A stretch of DNA of 64,000 nt from Catalinimonas sp038039535 (GTDB lineage: Bacteria > Bacteroidota > Bacteroidia > Cytophagales > Cyclobacteriaceae): positions 1 through 64,000 of the forward strand of contig NZ_JBBPHP010000005.1 of NCBI RefSeq assembly GCF_038039535.1, given 5' to 3'. Position numbers and translations under genes: made by a program. The notes below the pieces were generated by a model. The model was not told the DNA's origin and ran no database searches. It was given only the letters and a program-made list of their open reading frames with translations. This document shows, piece after piece, positions 1 through 8,749 of this stretch (positions are counted from its first letter, which is position 1; each line of letters opens with the position of its first letter).

Positions 1-77
1 CCTAACACCCTAACACCCTAACACCCTAACACCCTAACACCCTAACACCCTAACACCCTAACACCCTAACACCCTAA
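1..77. repeat. Tandem octamer repeat CCTAACAC
   Basis: Nine perfect copies of the 8-base unit CCTAACAC are followed by a partial CCTAA. The last A is also the first base of the comB start codon. The array begins at the window edge, so its full length is unknown. Eight is not a multiple of three, and the unit carries TAA on one strand and TAG on the other, so no frame is open through it. It takes the place of any conventional leader or ribosome-binding site for comB. Confidence 0.97.
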
Positions 78-787
78 TGAAAAGTATAGATGTTTGCCTC
101 AGTCCTGATCTGATGCATTTATATGATGTACAAGACAAAGCAGTTGTAGTAGTAGATATTTTAAGGGCCACCTCCTGCATGACTACAGCCGTAGCACATG
201 GAGTAAGTAGCATAAAACCAGTAGCTGAGGTAGACACCTGTGAAGCTTTGCGGGAAGAGGGATATCTGATTGCTGCTGAAAGAGGAGGTATCAAAATAGA
301 TGGTTTTGACTTTGGTAACTCTCCCTTTGAATATATAAGCAACGAGATCAAAGGCAAAAAAATTGGAGTAACTACCACTAACGGAACACGGGCCATTAGC
401 CTTTCCAAAGGTGCAAAAACATTATTGGTAGGTTCTTTTCTCAACTTATCAAGTGTAGCAAAGTTTTTAAACCAGCAGGAGCATGACATACTGATTGTCT
501 GTGCAGGCTGGAAAGGGCATGTAAATCTGGAAGATACGTTGTATGCTGGTGCATTGGCTGAGCAGCTCACCGCCAAGTTTAGTCGTGCCTGTGACAGCAC
601 ACTGGCAGCGATTACCCTCTATCATGCAGCTAAAAACGATATGATGTCATTTCTGCAAAACTCATCACATGTACAGAGGCTGAAGAGCCTTAACATTGAA
701 AAAGATATTGCTTTTTGTCTGCAATTAGACCAGTATGATGCGGTAGCAGTATTAGAGGGAGATGAGTTGGTAAAGCTGAAAAAGTAA
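77..787 (+). CDS. comB: 2-phosphosulfolactate phosphatase family protein (ComB)
   Basis: The product has 236 residues, the usual ComB length. ComB is a Mg-dependent phosphatase that converts 2-phosphosulfolactate to sulfolactate in archaeal coenzyme M synthesis. Bacterial homologues are common but their substrate is less certain. Visible family motifs are DILRATS near residue 28, the Gly-rich GFDFGNSP near 75, TTTNGTRA near 100, and CAGWKGHVNLEDTLYAGA near 140, where acidic residues probably bind metal. The protein is soluble with no signal peptide. ATG at 77 is the only start that gives the normal N-terminus, and it abuts the octamer array with no Shine-Dalgarno sequence. No coenzyme M or sulfolactate genes lie nearby, so the physiological substrate is left open. 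Confidence 0.88.
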   Translation: MKSIDVCLSPDLMHLYDVQDKAVVVVDILRATSCMTTAVAHGVSSIKPVAEVDTCEALREEGYLIAAERGGIKIDGFDFGNSPFEYISNEIKGKKIGVTTTNGTRAISLSKGAKTLLVGSFLNLSSVAKFLNQQEHDILIVCAGWKGHVNLEDTLYAGALAEQLTAKFSRACDSTLAAITLYHAAKNDMMSFLQNSSHVQRLKSLNIEKDIAFCLQLDQYDAVAVLEGDELVKLKK

Positions 788-789
788 TT

Positions 790-1248
790 TTAACTTTTAA
801 AATAACTCCAGATCAGGTCCGGCTCATAGCCTTTACCCATTAGGTAACGGACAGTCTTGTTTTTACGACTATAGTCATCTTCGCCTTCCAGGGAGCTCCA
901 TTTTTTATCTAGTAAGCCGTTAAGCTGCTGCCGGTAATCTTCTTCGGAAATCTCTTTCAGTCCTGTTTGTATGCAATAATTAGAAAGTCCCTTCTGGCGA
1001 AGCATCATCTCAATCTTGACGCGCCCCCACTTGTTTTGGCTAAATTTCCCTCTGCAGAAAGCCTGGGCATAACGCTCCTCATTGATGAAGCCATCAGTGA
1101 TTAATTCAGTGAGCACTTCTTCCACAGCATCGCTATACAGGCCATACTGATAAAGCTTGTCTCTGACCTCCTGCTGAGTGCGCTCCTGATAGGCGCAATA
1201 TTTGGCAGCTTTGACTTTTGCCTGTTGTCGCAGATTTGTAATTTCCAT
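790..1248 (-). CDS. recX: Regulatory protein RecX
   Basis: RecX binds RecA filaments and modulates recombinase activity. The 152-residue product has the repeated three-helix RecX modules, seen in CAYQERTQQEVRDKL, in the GFINEERYAQAFCRGK stretch and in the KWGRVKIEMMLRQKGL stretch. It ends two bases from the comB stop and is convergent with it. The frame stays open upstream to 1416, but that extension has no family similarity and would overlap the divergent MFS gene. The ATG at 1248, giving MEITNLRQQ, is preferred. No recA is in the window. Confidence 0.9.
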   Translation of the reverse strand: MEITNLRQQAKVKAAKYCAYQERTQQEVRDKLYQYGLYSDAVEEVLTELITDGFINEERYAQAFCRGKFSQNKWGRVKIEMMLRQKGLSNYCIQTGLKEISEEDYRQQLNGLLDKKWSSLEGEDDYSRKNKTVRYLMGKGYEPDLIWSYFKS

Positions 1249-1321
1249 AGTTATCTTCCTCAGATATTTCCCGTACAATGTATAAACCCCAGCCTTTCCT
1301 CTCAGGTTCATACGGTAATTT

Positions 1322-2614
1322 ATGACACAATCAGCACTTAAAAAACCAATCAATAACAAACGTGCACTGGCTGTTTTATTCACTGCCAATGGGGTTTCAG
1401 GTTTTGCACAAGGCATTACACTACTCTCTATTCCCTGGTACTTTGCCCAGCGTGATATCTCTACTCAGTTTAACCTCATCTATAGTCTGGTTACCTTTGC
1501 TACGGTTTTCTGGGGCCTGTGGGCAGGTACGCTGGTAGATCGCTTTGACAGGAAAAATGTATTTCTGCTCAATAATGCAGTAGAGGGGAGTATCGTTTTG
1601 CTGATTGCTTTTTACGGAATTTATCTGGGTACCCTGTCTATCCCGCTAATTGTCACGGTATTTGCAGTGACTATGTTTGGGTTTTATCTGCACTACCCCA
1701 ATCTGTATGCTTTTGCCCAAGAGATTACTCCGATAGAAGATTATACCAAAGTGACCTCTTACATAGAAATTGTGGGTCAGTCTACCAATGTGCTGGCTGG
1801 GGCAATGGCCGCTCTTCTTCTGGAAGGTTTAGACTGGCAGGCCGAGTGGATGTTTTTTAACCATAATTTTGTAATACACCTTCAGATAGAAGCCTGGACG
1901 TTGCAGGAAATTTTTCTTCTGGACGGTCTGACTTATCTGATCGCTATCGGGCTGATAGCGCTGATCCGTTACGAACCCCTTGAACAAAGAATAGTAGAAA
2001 CAGGCTTATTAATGAAGAGGCTGAAGACAGGTTTTGCCTATCTGAAAGAGCATCCGATGATTATGCTGTTTGGCATATGTTCACATAGCATTTTTGTAGT
2101 GATGCTGGTCAAGCTTCATGCACTTATGCCTATGTATATTACCAACTATTTGCATGAAGGAGGAGACATCTTCGGAGCTATGGAAGTTTTGTATGCCATA
2201 GGGGCTTTGGGTGCTGGTCTTTTTGTAGGTAATTTGTTTAGGGCTTACAGCAAAATTAAAGCAGTGGTCTTTTTGCTAGGATTGGCTACTCTGGCTTTGG
2301 CATTAAGCGTAGTGACCCATTCAGTACTTATTTTTCTTTTGATTGGATTTATGATCGGCTTTGCCAATGCCGGGGCAAGAGTACTGCGTTTAAGTTATTT
2401 GTTTAAGCATGTACCCAATACCGTAATAGGAAGGGTAAATAGTATTTTTAGTATCATTAATGTTATGATGCGGGTTTTCTTCCTGGCTATTTTTTCTTTG
2501 CAATTCTTCGGGCAGGAGGCGAACATTATATATGCTTATGCTATTATGTCTGTGTTTACTGCAGTCTCGGCATTAATATTGGTTATTAACTACAGGAGAC
2601 TTGCATACGTATAA
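1322..2614 (+). CDS. MFS transporter, probable exporter
   Basis: This 430-residue inner-membrane protein has about 10-12 hydrophobic segments and belongs to the major facilitator superfamily. The loop after transmembrane segment 2 holds the classic motif A as GTLVDRFDRKNV near residues 64-75. An inserted segment near 175-195 (LDWQAEWMFFNH) separates helices in the first half. The arrangement resembles the MFS_3/enterobactin exporter-like group found in many Bacteroidota. It is divergent from recX with a 73-base gap. The substrate cannot be told from sequence; a drug, siderophore or metabolite exporter is plausible. Confidence 0.85.
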   Translation: MTQSALKKPINNKRALAVLFTANGVSGFAQGITLLSIPWYFAQRDISTQFNLIYSLVTFATVFWGLWAGTLVDRFDRKNVFLLNNAVEGSIVLLIAFYGIYLGTLSIPLIVTVFAVTMFGFYLHYPNLYAFAQEITPIEDYTKVTSYIEIVGQSTNVLAGAMAALLLEGLDWQAEWMFFNHNFVIHLQIEAWTLQEIFLLDGLTYLIAIGLIALIRYEPLEQRIVETGLLMKRLKTGFAYLKEHPMIMLFGICSHSIFVVMLVKLHALMPMYITNYLHEGGDIFGAMEVLYAIGALGAGLFVGNLFRAYSKIKAVVFLLGLATLALALSVVTHSVLIFLLIGFMIGFANAGARVLRLSYLFKHVPNTVIGRVNSIFSIINVMMRVFFLAIFSLQFFGQEANIIYAYAIMSVFTAVSALILVINYRRLAYV

Positions 2615-2821
2615 TAATTAAGCATAAGATTTGCCAATAGATACTTTACAAATTCTGAAAATAATCTTACCTTATAAGACAAGGTCTGCCTGTAAGAGGC
2701 AAGTTTTCAGTTACTTATAAGCTAAAAAGCGTGAAAATTACATTTTTTCAAACTAATAAGCATTTTAGGCGTTTTTTTTATACATTTAATTTACAAACTT
2801 CACTGAGAAGAGGAGAGTAGT

Positions 2822-3055
2822 ATGATTGACATGGTACTAATGGGAGCAGCTTACGTGATCATGGTTTATTTCATGGTTGTACTCATGAAGAAACGTAATT
2901 TCCGTTTCAGAGACGACGATGATGATGACGATGATGGAGGAGTTTCTATTACCCCTACCCCCGATCTTGACCTTCCCCCTGGTGTTACCTTACCCGATGA
3001 TAGTGGTCCCCGCCACCGCAGAAAAGTAGAAGAACCGGAAGAAGTATTTGCCTGA
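2822..3055 (+). CDS. Small membrane protein with poly-Asp stretch
   Basis: The family is not recognised. The 77-residue product starts with one hydrophobic helix (residues 3-22), followed by basic KKRNFRFR, a run of eight aspartates (31-38), a Pro/Thr-rich segment and a basic then acidic tail. The layout suggests a single-pass inner-membrane protein with an acidic cytoplasmic tail. AGGAG at 2811-2815 sits six bases before the ATG. That is a good Shine-Dalgarno sequence, which is unusual for this phylum and supports the start. The gene stands alone between the MFS gene and dsbD. The Asp run could bind divalent metal, but that is speculation. Confidence 0.7.
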   Translation: MIDMVLMGAAYVIMVYFMVVLMKKRNFRFRDDDDDDDDGGVSITPTPDLDLPPGVTLPDDSGPRHRRKVEEPEEVFA

Positions 3056-3100
3056 TAAAGAAGTGATAGATATCCATTCTTCTTTAAATCATATCTTTAT

Positions 3101-3108
3101 TATTTTTG
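3101..3108 (+). promoter_or_regulatory. Candidate -7 box upstream of dsbD
   Basis: TATTTTTG matches the Bacteroidota sigma-A -7 consensus TAnnTTTG exactly. No clear TTTG -33 element lies at the expected distance. The predicted leader to dsbD would be about 130 bases. Confidence 0.33.
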
Positions 3109-3245
3109 TCGCATAGATAAGCTAAAGTGCCTTCATAGCAACTTTATTAAGTACAAGTTCGTTTTTTGAAGGTCAGAGGTAGTATAAGCACGTTTTGCAC
3201 GTTGCTATCTTATTACAGACTTGAATTATGAATCATATTTGACAT

Positions 3246-5504
3246 ATGCGACTATTTAAACTTTTCTTCTTCTCTTTTTTCACTCTGATATTTACAACTT
3301 CTGTCGTACAGGCGCAGGTATTAAAACCAGCTACCTGGTCGGTGAAGCTTGCTCCGCCACAAGTAGCAGTGGGTGAAGAAGTAGACGTTATTTTTTATGT
3401 AGATATTCAGGAAGATTGGTATCTCTACTCCAACGACTTTGACCCTGACCTCGGTCCTTTGGTAACTGAGATCAATTTTGAGTCTAACGAGGCTTACGAA
3501 TTGGTGGGCGAAACTAAACCTATTGGCGCAAAAGAAAAGTACGATGAGATTTTTGAAGGAGACTATACCTTTTTTACTAAAAAAGCGGAGTTTCGTCAAA
3601 CCATAAAAGTTACTAGCCCAGATTTATCTAAAATTAGCGGAAGCTACGCTTATCAGGTCTGTAGTGATGTTACGGGGCAATGTATCCCTTTTGATGACGA
3701 GTTTAGCGTAGCAATACAGGTCCAAAGTGAAGCACAAGTATCTACTGCTCCCTCAAAAAGCTCTGAGGGTAATAGTGCTAATGAAAATACTAATGTTTCT
3801 GAAAACGGGAAAGAAGTAGAAAAAACTGGTGAAAGTCAAAGCGCTGCGGCAGTTACCAAAAGCGAAGAAACAGATAGTACAAAAGCAGAAAACGTTACTC
3901 AGGTAAGCCCGAAAGAACAGTCGGATCGCTTAGAAGATGCTGAAGTTGACCAGGAAATTGCTCAACCAGTACCCACTACAGACTTAAATACACGAGAGTC
4001 AAACACCCCTTATACCTTGTTGACATTCTTCTTTGTAGCCTTTCTGGCGGGCTTAGCGGCTCTGCTAACCCCCTGTGTATTTCCGATGATTCCTATGACA
4101 GTTTCATTTTTCACCAGTGGAGGAAGTCATAAGGGACAGGCAATCAGCAAAGCAATCATTTATGGTTTATCTATCATTGTTATTTATACCCTCATAGGAA
4201 CGCTGGTGTCAGTTATTTTCGGGCCTACTTTTGCCAACTGGCTAAGTACACACTGGCTACCCAATCTGTTCTTCTTTGCAGTATTTGTCATTTTTGCGTT
4301 ATCCTTCTTTGGCCTGTTTGAAATTACCCTGCCCAGTTCCTTTGTGAATAATGTAGACCGTCAGGCGGATAAAGGAGGCTATTATGGTATCTTTTTCATG
4401 GCATTTACCCTGGTGCTGGTATCTTTCTCCTGCACAGGCCCTATCGTAGGCAGTATATTGGTAGAATCTGCCGGAGGTGAGTTTGTAAAGCCTGTTCTGG
4501 GAATGTTGGGCTTTTCGTTGGCATTTGCCATTCCGTTTGCGCTTTTCGCTGCCTTTCCTCAATGGCTCAGTAGCTTACCCAAATCAGGAGGCTGGCTGAA
4601 TTCTGTCAAGGTAGTACTGGGCTTTCTGGAGTTGGCATTGGCACTTAAATTTCTGAGCATAGCCGATCAGGTGTATCATTGGAACATCCTGGACCGTGAG
4701 ATCTATCTTGCGCTATGGATTGTGATCTTTACACTTATGGGATTCTATTTACTAGGTAAACTACGGCTTCCTAACGATAGTCCGCTGGAATCAATCAGTG
4801 TATCCAGACTCATGCTTTCTATCGCTACCTTTGCTTTTGTAGTATATCTGATTCCCGGAATGTTTGGTGCACCTTTGAAAGCTTTGGCGGGTTATCTGCC
4901 CCCTATGCATACCCATGACTTTAACATGCCTTATCTGACTGGTCAGCAAGTAAGTACTTCATCAGGAGTTGTGTTTGCAGAGAATACAAATGAGCAGTGC
5001 GAAACTCCTAAATATGCTGATATGCTACATTTCCCTCATGGCATCAAAGGTTATTTTGACTATGAGCAGGCACTGGCTTGTGCTGAGGCACAAAACAAGC
5101 CTCTGTTTATTGACTTTACCGGGCATGGCTGTGTGAACTGTCGGGAAATGGAGGCACGCGTATGGTCTGACCCTGAGGTACTAAGAAGGCTTAAAGAAGA
5201 TTATGTGGTAGTAGCGCTTTATGTGGATGAAAAGACTGAGCTCCCTGAGTCAGAATGGTACACCTCTGAATATGATGGTAAAGTGAAGAAAACCATTGGC
5301 AAGCAAAACGCTGATTTTCAGATAACTCGCTTCAATAATAATGCACAACCTTACTATGTACTGCTGAACAATGAGGGAGAACTGCTGAAAGAACCCAAAG
5401 CCTATGACCTGAGCGTGCAAAACTTTATAGAGTTCTTAGACGAAGGTAAAGAGCGCTTTGCGGCAGGCAAAACGGTAGATGATCCGGCCCTCGCAAAAAA
5501 CTAA
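3246..5504 (+). CDS. dsbD: Thiol:disulfide interchange protein DsbD
   Basis: DsbD carries electrons from cytoplasmic thioredoxin across the inner membrane to periplasmic thiol reductases and cytochrome c maturation. The 752-residue product shows all three parts. A signal peptide (1-23) precedes an N-terminal alpha domain with the Cys pair C139 and C146. The membrane domain runs from about 255 to 540, with the paired cysteines in TPCVFPMIP (C277) and SCTGPIVG (C396). The C-terminal thioredoxin-like domain carries CVNC (C629, C632). A Ser/Glu/Lys/Thr-rich linker of about 100 residues (155-255) joins the alpha and membrane domains and is longer than in enterobacterial DsbD. All six redox cysteines are present, so the enzyme looks functional. 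Confidence 0.95.
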   Translation: MRLFKLFFFSFFTLIFTTSVVQAQVLKPATWSVKLAPPQVAVGEEVDVIFYVDIQEDWYLYSNDFDPDLGPLVTEINFESNEAYELVGETKPIGAKEKYDEIFEGDYTFFTKKAEFRQTIKVTSPDLSKISGSYAYQVCSDVTGQCIPFDDEFSVAIQVQSEAQVSTAPSKSSEGNSANENTNVSENGKEVEKTGESQSAAAVTKSEETDSTKAENVTQVSPKEQSDRLEDAEVDQEIAQPVPTTDLNTRESNTPYTLLTFFFVAFLAGLAALLTPCVFPMIPMTVSFFTSGGSHKGQAISKAIIYGLSIIVIYTLIGTLVSVIFGPTFANWLSTHWLPNLFFFAVFVIFALSFFGLFEITLPSSFVNNVDRQADKGGYYGIFFMAFTLVLVSFSCTGPIVGSILVESAGGEFVKPVLGMLGFSLAFAIPFALFAAFPQWLSSLPKSGGWLNSVKVVLGFLELALALKFLSIADQVYHWNILDREIYLALWIVIFTLMGFYLLGKLRLPNDSPLESISVSRLMLSIATFAFVVYLIPGMFGAPLKALAGYLPPMHTHDFNMPYLTGQQVSTSSGVVFAENTNEQCETPKYADMLHFPHGIKGYFDYEQALACAEAQNKPLFIDFTGHGCVNCREMEARVWSDPEVLRRLKEDYVVVALYVDEKTELPESEWYTSEYDGKVKKTIGKQNADFQITRFNNNAQPYYVLLNNEGELLKEPKAYDLSVQNFIEFLDEGKERFAAGKTVDDPALAKN

Positions 5505-5505
5505 T

Positions 5506-6630
5506 TTATTGAAGATAGGCTTTAGCTTCTTTTTCCACAGGAACATACTGGGCGGAGGCTAAAGCCTTTTTATAAAAGGAGCGAGCAGCTTCGTATTTTT
5601 TTTCTTCGTGAGCAATACGTGCAAGGCCTGCGTAGACATAACTTTTGTAGTTCTCCGCTTCGTCACTTTCCAGACCTTGTGCATATTCAAGGCTTTGAAT
5701 ATAGCTTCTTTCGGCCATATCCCATTGCTGGTCACGTTTTTCCAGCAGCATGCCTTCAAACAGCTTTCCTGTCATTTTGTAGAAATCACGATCACTGGCC
5801 AGTAACTGCTTTACGTAAGAGTCAAGATTATTGTATTGCTTGGCAGTAATGGCTGCGTCTAAAAAATTAGTCACAAAAAACAGGTTTTGTGGATACTTCC
5901 TGACCAGAATGCGGGCATAATGCAGCGCCTGCTCAGGCTTTTCCTCATACCTCAGATAGATATGCGTCAGGTACTCAGCCGATTCAGGACTCATGAAAAT
6001 AGACTCCCGGTAGGCTTTTTTTAGCTGTTCCAAACCCAGTTCTTTATCCCCGTCGCGAAAAAAAAGCATAAATGGTTTGTAAACCGGATGCATTTCAGGG
6101 TATTTGATCCGGTAGTAGTTGTAGAGTCCACTGGAAAAATAAAATTCCGGATATTTTTCTTTAAGCTCAAAGCCATTTTTGAGGTAAGTATAAGCATCCT
6201 GAGCCATGCCCACCGCTTTCAGATGATTGCCCTGATCATTCTCATACATGGCCAGCAAACCGATAGAAGCCATAGCAAAGAAGTTAGCCTCCGGCTGCAT
6301 CTCGTTTTCGTCTAATATCTCTTCAGAGAGAGACAATACTTTTTCCAGATAGCCTTTCATTTCCTGAAATTCGGGGCTACCAAGGTTCATAGGTGCGTTT
6401 GCTGCCCGAATGGTCAAAGCTTTAAGCATAAAATAGGCAGGGTGGTTAGGCAGCTTACGCCCAATTTCTTCATTAAGCGCATTGGCCTCTGCTACCTCAG
6501 TATTGTATATATAATCCAGGCTTTTCTCTATTGAAGCCAGAATTTCTTTGTTCTCTGTAATACTGATCTGAGCCACAGCTTGATTTCCCAAAAGTGTCAG
6601 CATCACTAAAATTCTAAAAAGATTATTCAT
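5506..6630 (-). CDS. Secreted TPR-repeat protein
   Basis: The product has 374 residues with a signal peptide (NNLFRILVMLTLLGNQAVAQ) and a mostly helical body of degenerate tetratricopeptide-like pairs. The clearest repeats are near the C-terminus: AERSYIQSLEYAQ and YAGLARIAHEEKKYEAARSFYKKAL. A periplasmic or outer-membrane scaffolding role is likely, but no specific function can be assigned. The frame is open eight codons further to 6654, but the ATG at 6630 places the signal peptide directly at the N-terminus. The stop lies one base from the dsbD stop, so transcription is tightly convergent. Confidence 0.7.
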   Translation of the reverse strand: MNNLFRILVMLTLLGNQAVAQISITENKEILASIEKSLDYIYNTEVAEANALNEEIGRKLPNHPAYFMLKALTIRAANAPMNLGSPEFQEMKGYLEKVLSLSEEILDENEMQPEANFFAMASIGLLAMYENDQGNHLKAVGMAQDAYTYLKNGFELKEKYPEFYFSSGLYNYYRIKYPEMHPVYKPFMLFFRDGDKELGLEQLKKAYRESIFMSPESAEYLTHIYLRYEEKPEQALHYARILVRKYPQNLFFVTNFLDAAITAKQYNNLDSYVKQLLASDRDFYKMTGKLFEGMLLEKRDQQWDMAERSYIQSLEYAQGLESDEAENYKSYVYAGLARIAHEEKKYEAARSFYKKALASAQYVPVEKEAKAYLQ

Positions 6631-6721
6631 ACCTCTGCAATCGTTACAAAACACTCACTATGTAACGAAATAACTTCTGGCAGGTTAAAGTTTACTCAGG
6701 TGTTTATATTTTTGGGAAGGC

Positions 6722-7660
6722 ATGGAAAATTTACGATTTGTCACCGAAGAAAATCCCGAGCGCTATCCTCTACTTGCGGAGACCTATCTTTATAACAGCA
6801 AAGCATACCTTAAGCTAAAAGTAGACCGCTTGGGAAGGCCGCTTAGCTTTTACGCATTAAAAGGTGAATTAGCAGTAGCCAGAACCCATTTTTTTATCAG
6901 GATAAACGAAGCTGGAGAGAAAGAAGCTAATAGCTCACCCGAAAGCCCTTTTGGTTCTTTGGAGTACAGCAATGAATTGAGTGAGGAGATTTTGAGGGAT
7001 TTTATTAGCTACATCAAAACAGCCTTGTTGTGTTTTGACGTAAAGCAAATTATTATGAAAGATTGCATAAGTAAATACCGTAAAAATAGCCCGACTATTT
7101 TGCATCCGATTTTTCTAGATATGGGTTTTCAAAAGCAATCTTCAATGATGAATCACCATATAGAGGTTGATGAAGGAAGTTTGGAGCAGCAAATGCACAA
7201 GATGGAGCGTAAGCGTCTGAGAAAAGCCCGTAGGTTAGGCCTGAATTTTAGGGAAGAACCGCTTTCTTCCATAGATCATTATTATCATTTTCTGCAAGAA
7301 TGTAGGCAAGAAAAAGGGTGGAGTTTGACATTATCTTATGCCGAGACTTTGGCGAGCGTTCAGGCGATGCCTGAGCGTTACCGTATCTTTGTTGCTTATC
7401 ATGAAGATAAATGTGTAGCGGCTTCATTATCGGTAGTGGTAAAAAAAGGTATTCTTTATGACTTTTATCACGATTCAAAAGCAGCCTATAAAACATGGAG
7501 TCCGGTAGTGTTTTTGGTGGATGGAATGTACCAGTACTGTCAGAAAAATAAATTTGACTTATTAGATTTAGGCACGTCCACCACTCAAAGCTTGCAACAG
7601 TTTAAGCAACATCTTGGCGGAGTAACTTCTCAAAAATATACCTATTTGCTCAGATTATGA
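6722..7660 (+). CDS. FemAB/GNAT-type acyltransferase
   Basis: This 312-residue soluble protein is related to FemAB-like and BioF2-like members of the GNAT fold. These enzymes transfer an aminoacyl or acyl group onto cell-wall or polysaccharide amines. The family signature is the basic run KRLRKARRLGLNF near 165-178, followed by the C-terminal GNAT half with AASLSVVVKKGILYDFYHDS (about 240) and the LDLGTSTTQSLQQFKQHLGG region. It overlaps the downstream glycosyltransferase by four bases (ATGA), so the two are probably translationally coupled and act on the same surface glycan. The acceptor and donor are unknown. A perfect -7 box (6707-6714) lies only eight bases from the ATG. Confidence 0.68.
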   Translation: MENLRFVTEENPERYPLLAETYLYNSKAYLKLKVDRLGRPLSFYALKGELAVARTHFFIRINEAGEKEANSSPESPFGSLEYSNELSEEILRDFISYIKTALLCFDVKQIIMKDCISKYRKNSPTILHPIFLDMGFQKQSSMMNHHIEVDEGSLEQQMHKMERKRLRKARRLGLNFREEPLSSIDHYYHFLQECRQEKGWSLTLSYAETLASVQAMPERYRIFVAYHEDKCVAASLSVVVKKGILYDFYHDSKAAYKTWSPVVFLVDGMYQYCQKNKFDLLDLGTSTTQSLQQFKQHLGGVTSQKYTYLLRL

Positions 7661-8640
7661 GTCAGCCGCTCGTCTCTATCATATGTCTGTGCTATAATCA
7701 TCAGGATTATGTGGCTGAAACATTGGCTTCGGTTTGGAAGCAGGATTATGGTAACATAGAAGTTTTCATTGTGGATGATAGAAGCTCAGATGGCAGTGTG
7801 GATACGATTCAGAATTTTCTTACCACCAACCCCTGCCCCTATTCCTGCAAAACGCTTTTTCTGGAGAAGAATATTGGTAATTGTGCTGCCTTCAATCGTG
7901 CCTGGCGCATGGCTAGAGGGAAGTATGTCATTGATCTCGCTACAGATGATGTCATTTTACCGAATCGTGTAAGTGCTCAGGTTGATTATTTTGAGCAACT
8001 TCCAGAAGAATATGGCGTGTTATTTACCGAATCTCAGTACATAGACGCTGATGGAAAGCCTTTAGAACATCATTTTGGACAACAATACAAACATATTCGG
8101 CCCATCCCTACCGGGGATGTTTATCAAGAAGTAGTAGCCCGATATTTCATTTCCTCTCCTACCATGATGTATAAAAACGAAGTGCTACATGATCTTAATG
8201 GCTATGATGAAGCACTCGCTTATGAGGATTTTGATTTTTGGGTAAGGTCCGCCAGAAAATACAAATATGCTTACCTGAAAGAATGTACTACTTTGGTGCG
8301 TAGGCTGGAAAATTCTATGTCTCGTAAATTATATGAACGGAATGATCGCCAGCTTTTTTCAACTTATTTAGTTTGCAAAAAAGTTTACGAGCTCAATGAA
8401 ACAAAAGAAGAAAATAATGCACTTGTTCGAAGACTGAATTATGAGCTAAGGCATACTTTACTAACGAATAATTATTCCGAAGCAAATCAATTTTTAGCAT
8501 TGCTCAAGGAAATTAAAGGAAATCTTTTGCGGTATAAGTTCATTGGTTTATTAATATATGTGAAACCAAATCTTTGTTTTCTTAGAAAGAGGATTTGGTT
8601 ATACAGTGGAAAAATAGCAGTAATTAATATATTTAACTAA
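7657..8640 (+). CDS. Glycosyltransferase family 2
   Basis: The 327-residue product has a GT-A fold of the GT2 type. The nucleotide-sugar binding N-terminus is SIICLCYNHQDYVAETLASV with VDDRSSDGS near 38-46. The DxD-like metal site is LATDDVI near 95, and the acceptor region contains NGYDEALAYEDFDFWVR near 185-200. These enzymes transfer sugars from UDP- or GDP-sugars in the cytoplasm to lipid-linked glycans. Its start overlaps the acyltransferase stop by four bases. The last 90 residues are richer in Lys and Asn and less conserved. The A+T content rises toward the 3' end, which is common for surface-glycan genes exchanged between strains. Confidence 0.88.
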   Translation: MSQPLVSIICLCYNHQDYVAETLASVWKQDYGNIEVFIVDDRSSDGSVDTIQNFLTTNPCPYSCKTLFLEKNIGNCAAFNRAWRMARGKYVIDLATDDVILPNRVSAQVDYFEQLPEEYGVLFTESQYIDADGKPLEHHFGQQYKHIRPIPTGDVYQEVVARYFISSPTMMYKNEVLHDLNGYDEALAYEDFDFWVRSARKYKYAYLKECTTLVRRLENSMSRKLYERNDRQLFSTYLVCKKVYELNETKEENNALVRRLNYELRHTLLTNNYSEANQFLALLKEIKGNLLRYKFIGLLIYVKPNLCFLRKRIWLYSGKIAVINIFN

Positions 8641-8749
8641 TCAGAAAATTTAGAGTAGAACTCATTTGATTTTAAAACAGTCCGGAGCTTAAGGATTATT
8701 TATTAAGTCAAGTGGCGATGCTTTAGATGATTTTTTAATATATAATTTT

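Noticed and set aside
1..77. Telomere or CRISPR array
   Set aside because: The unit is 8 bases without spacers, so it is not CRISPR. It leads straight into a coding gene and the left side is cut only by the window edge, so a chromosome end is not supported.
58..600. Long minus-strand ORF opposite comB
   Set aside because: It is antisense to a clear ComB gene and its product has no family features.
1249..1416. N-terminal extension of RecX
   Set aside because: The extra 56 codons overlap the divergent MFS start and show no RecX similarity.
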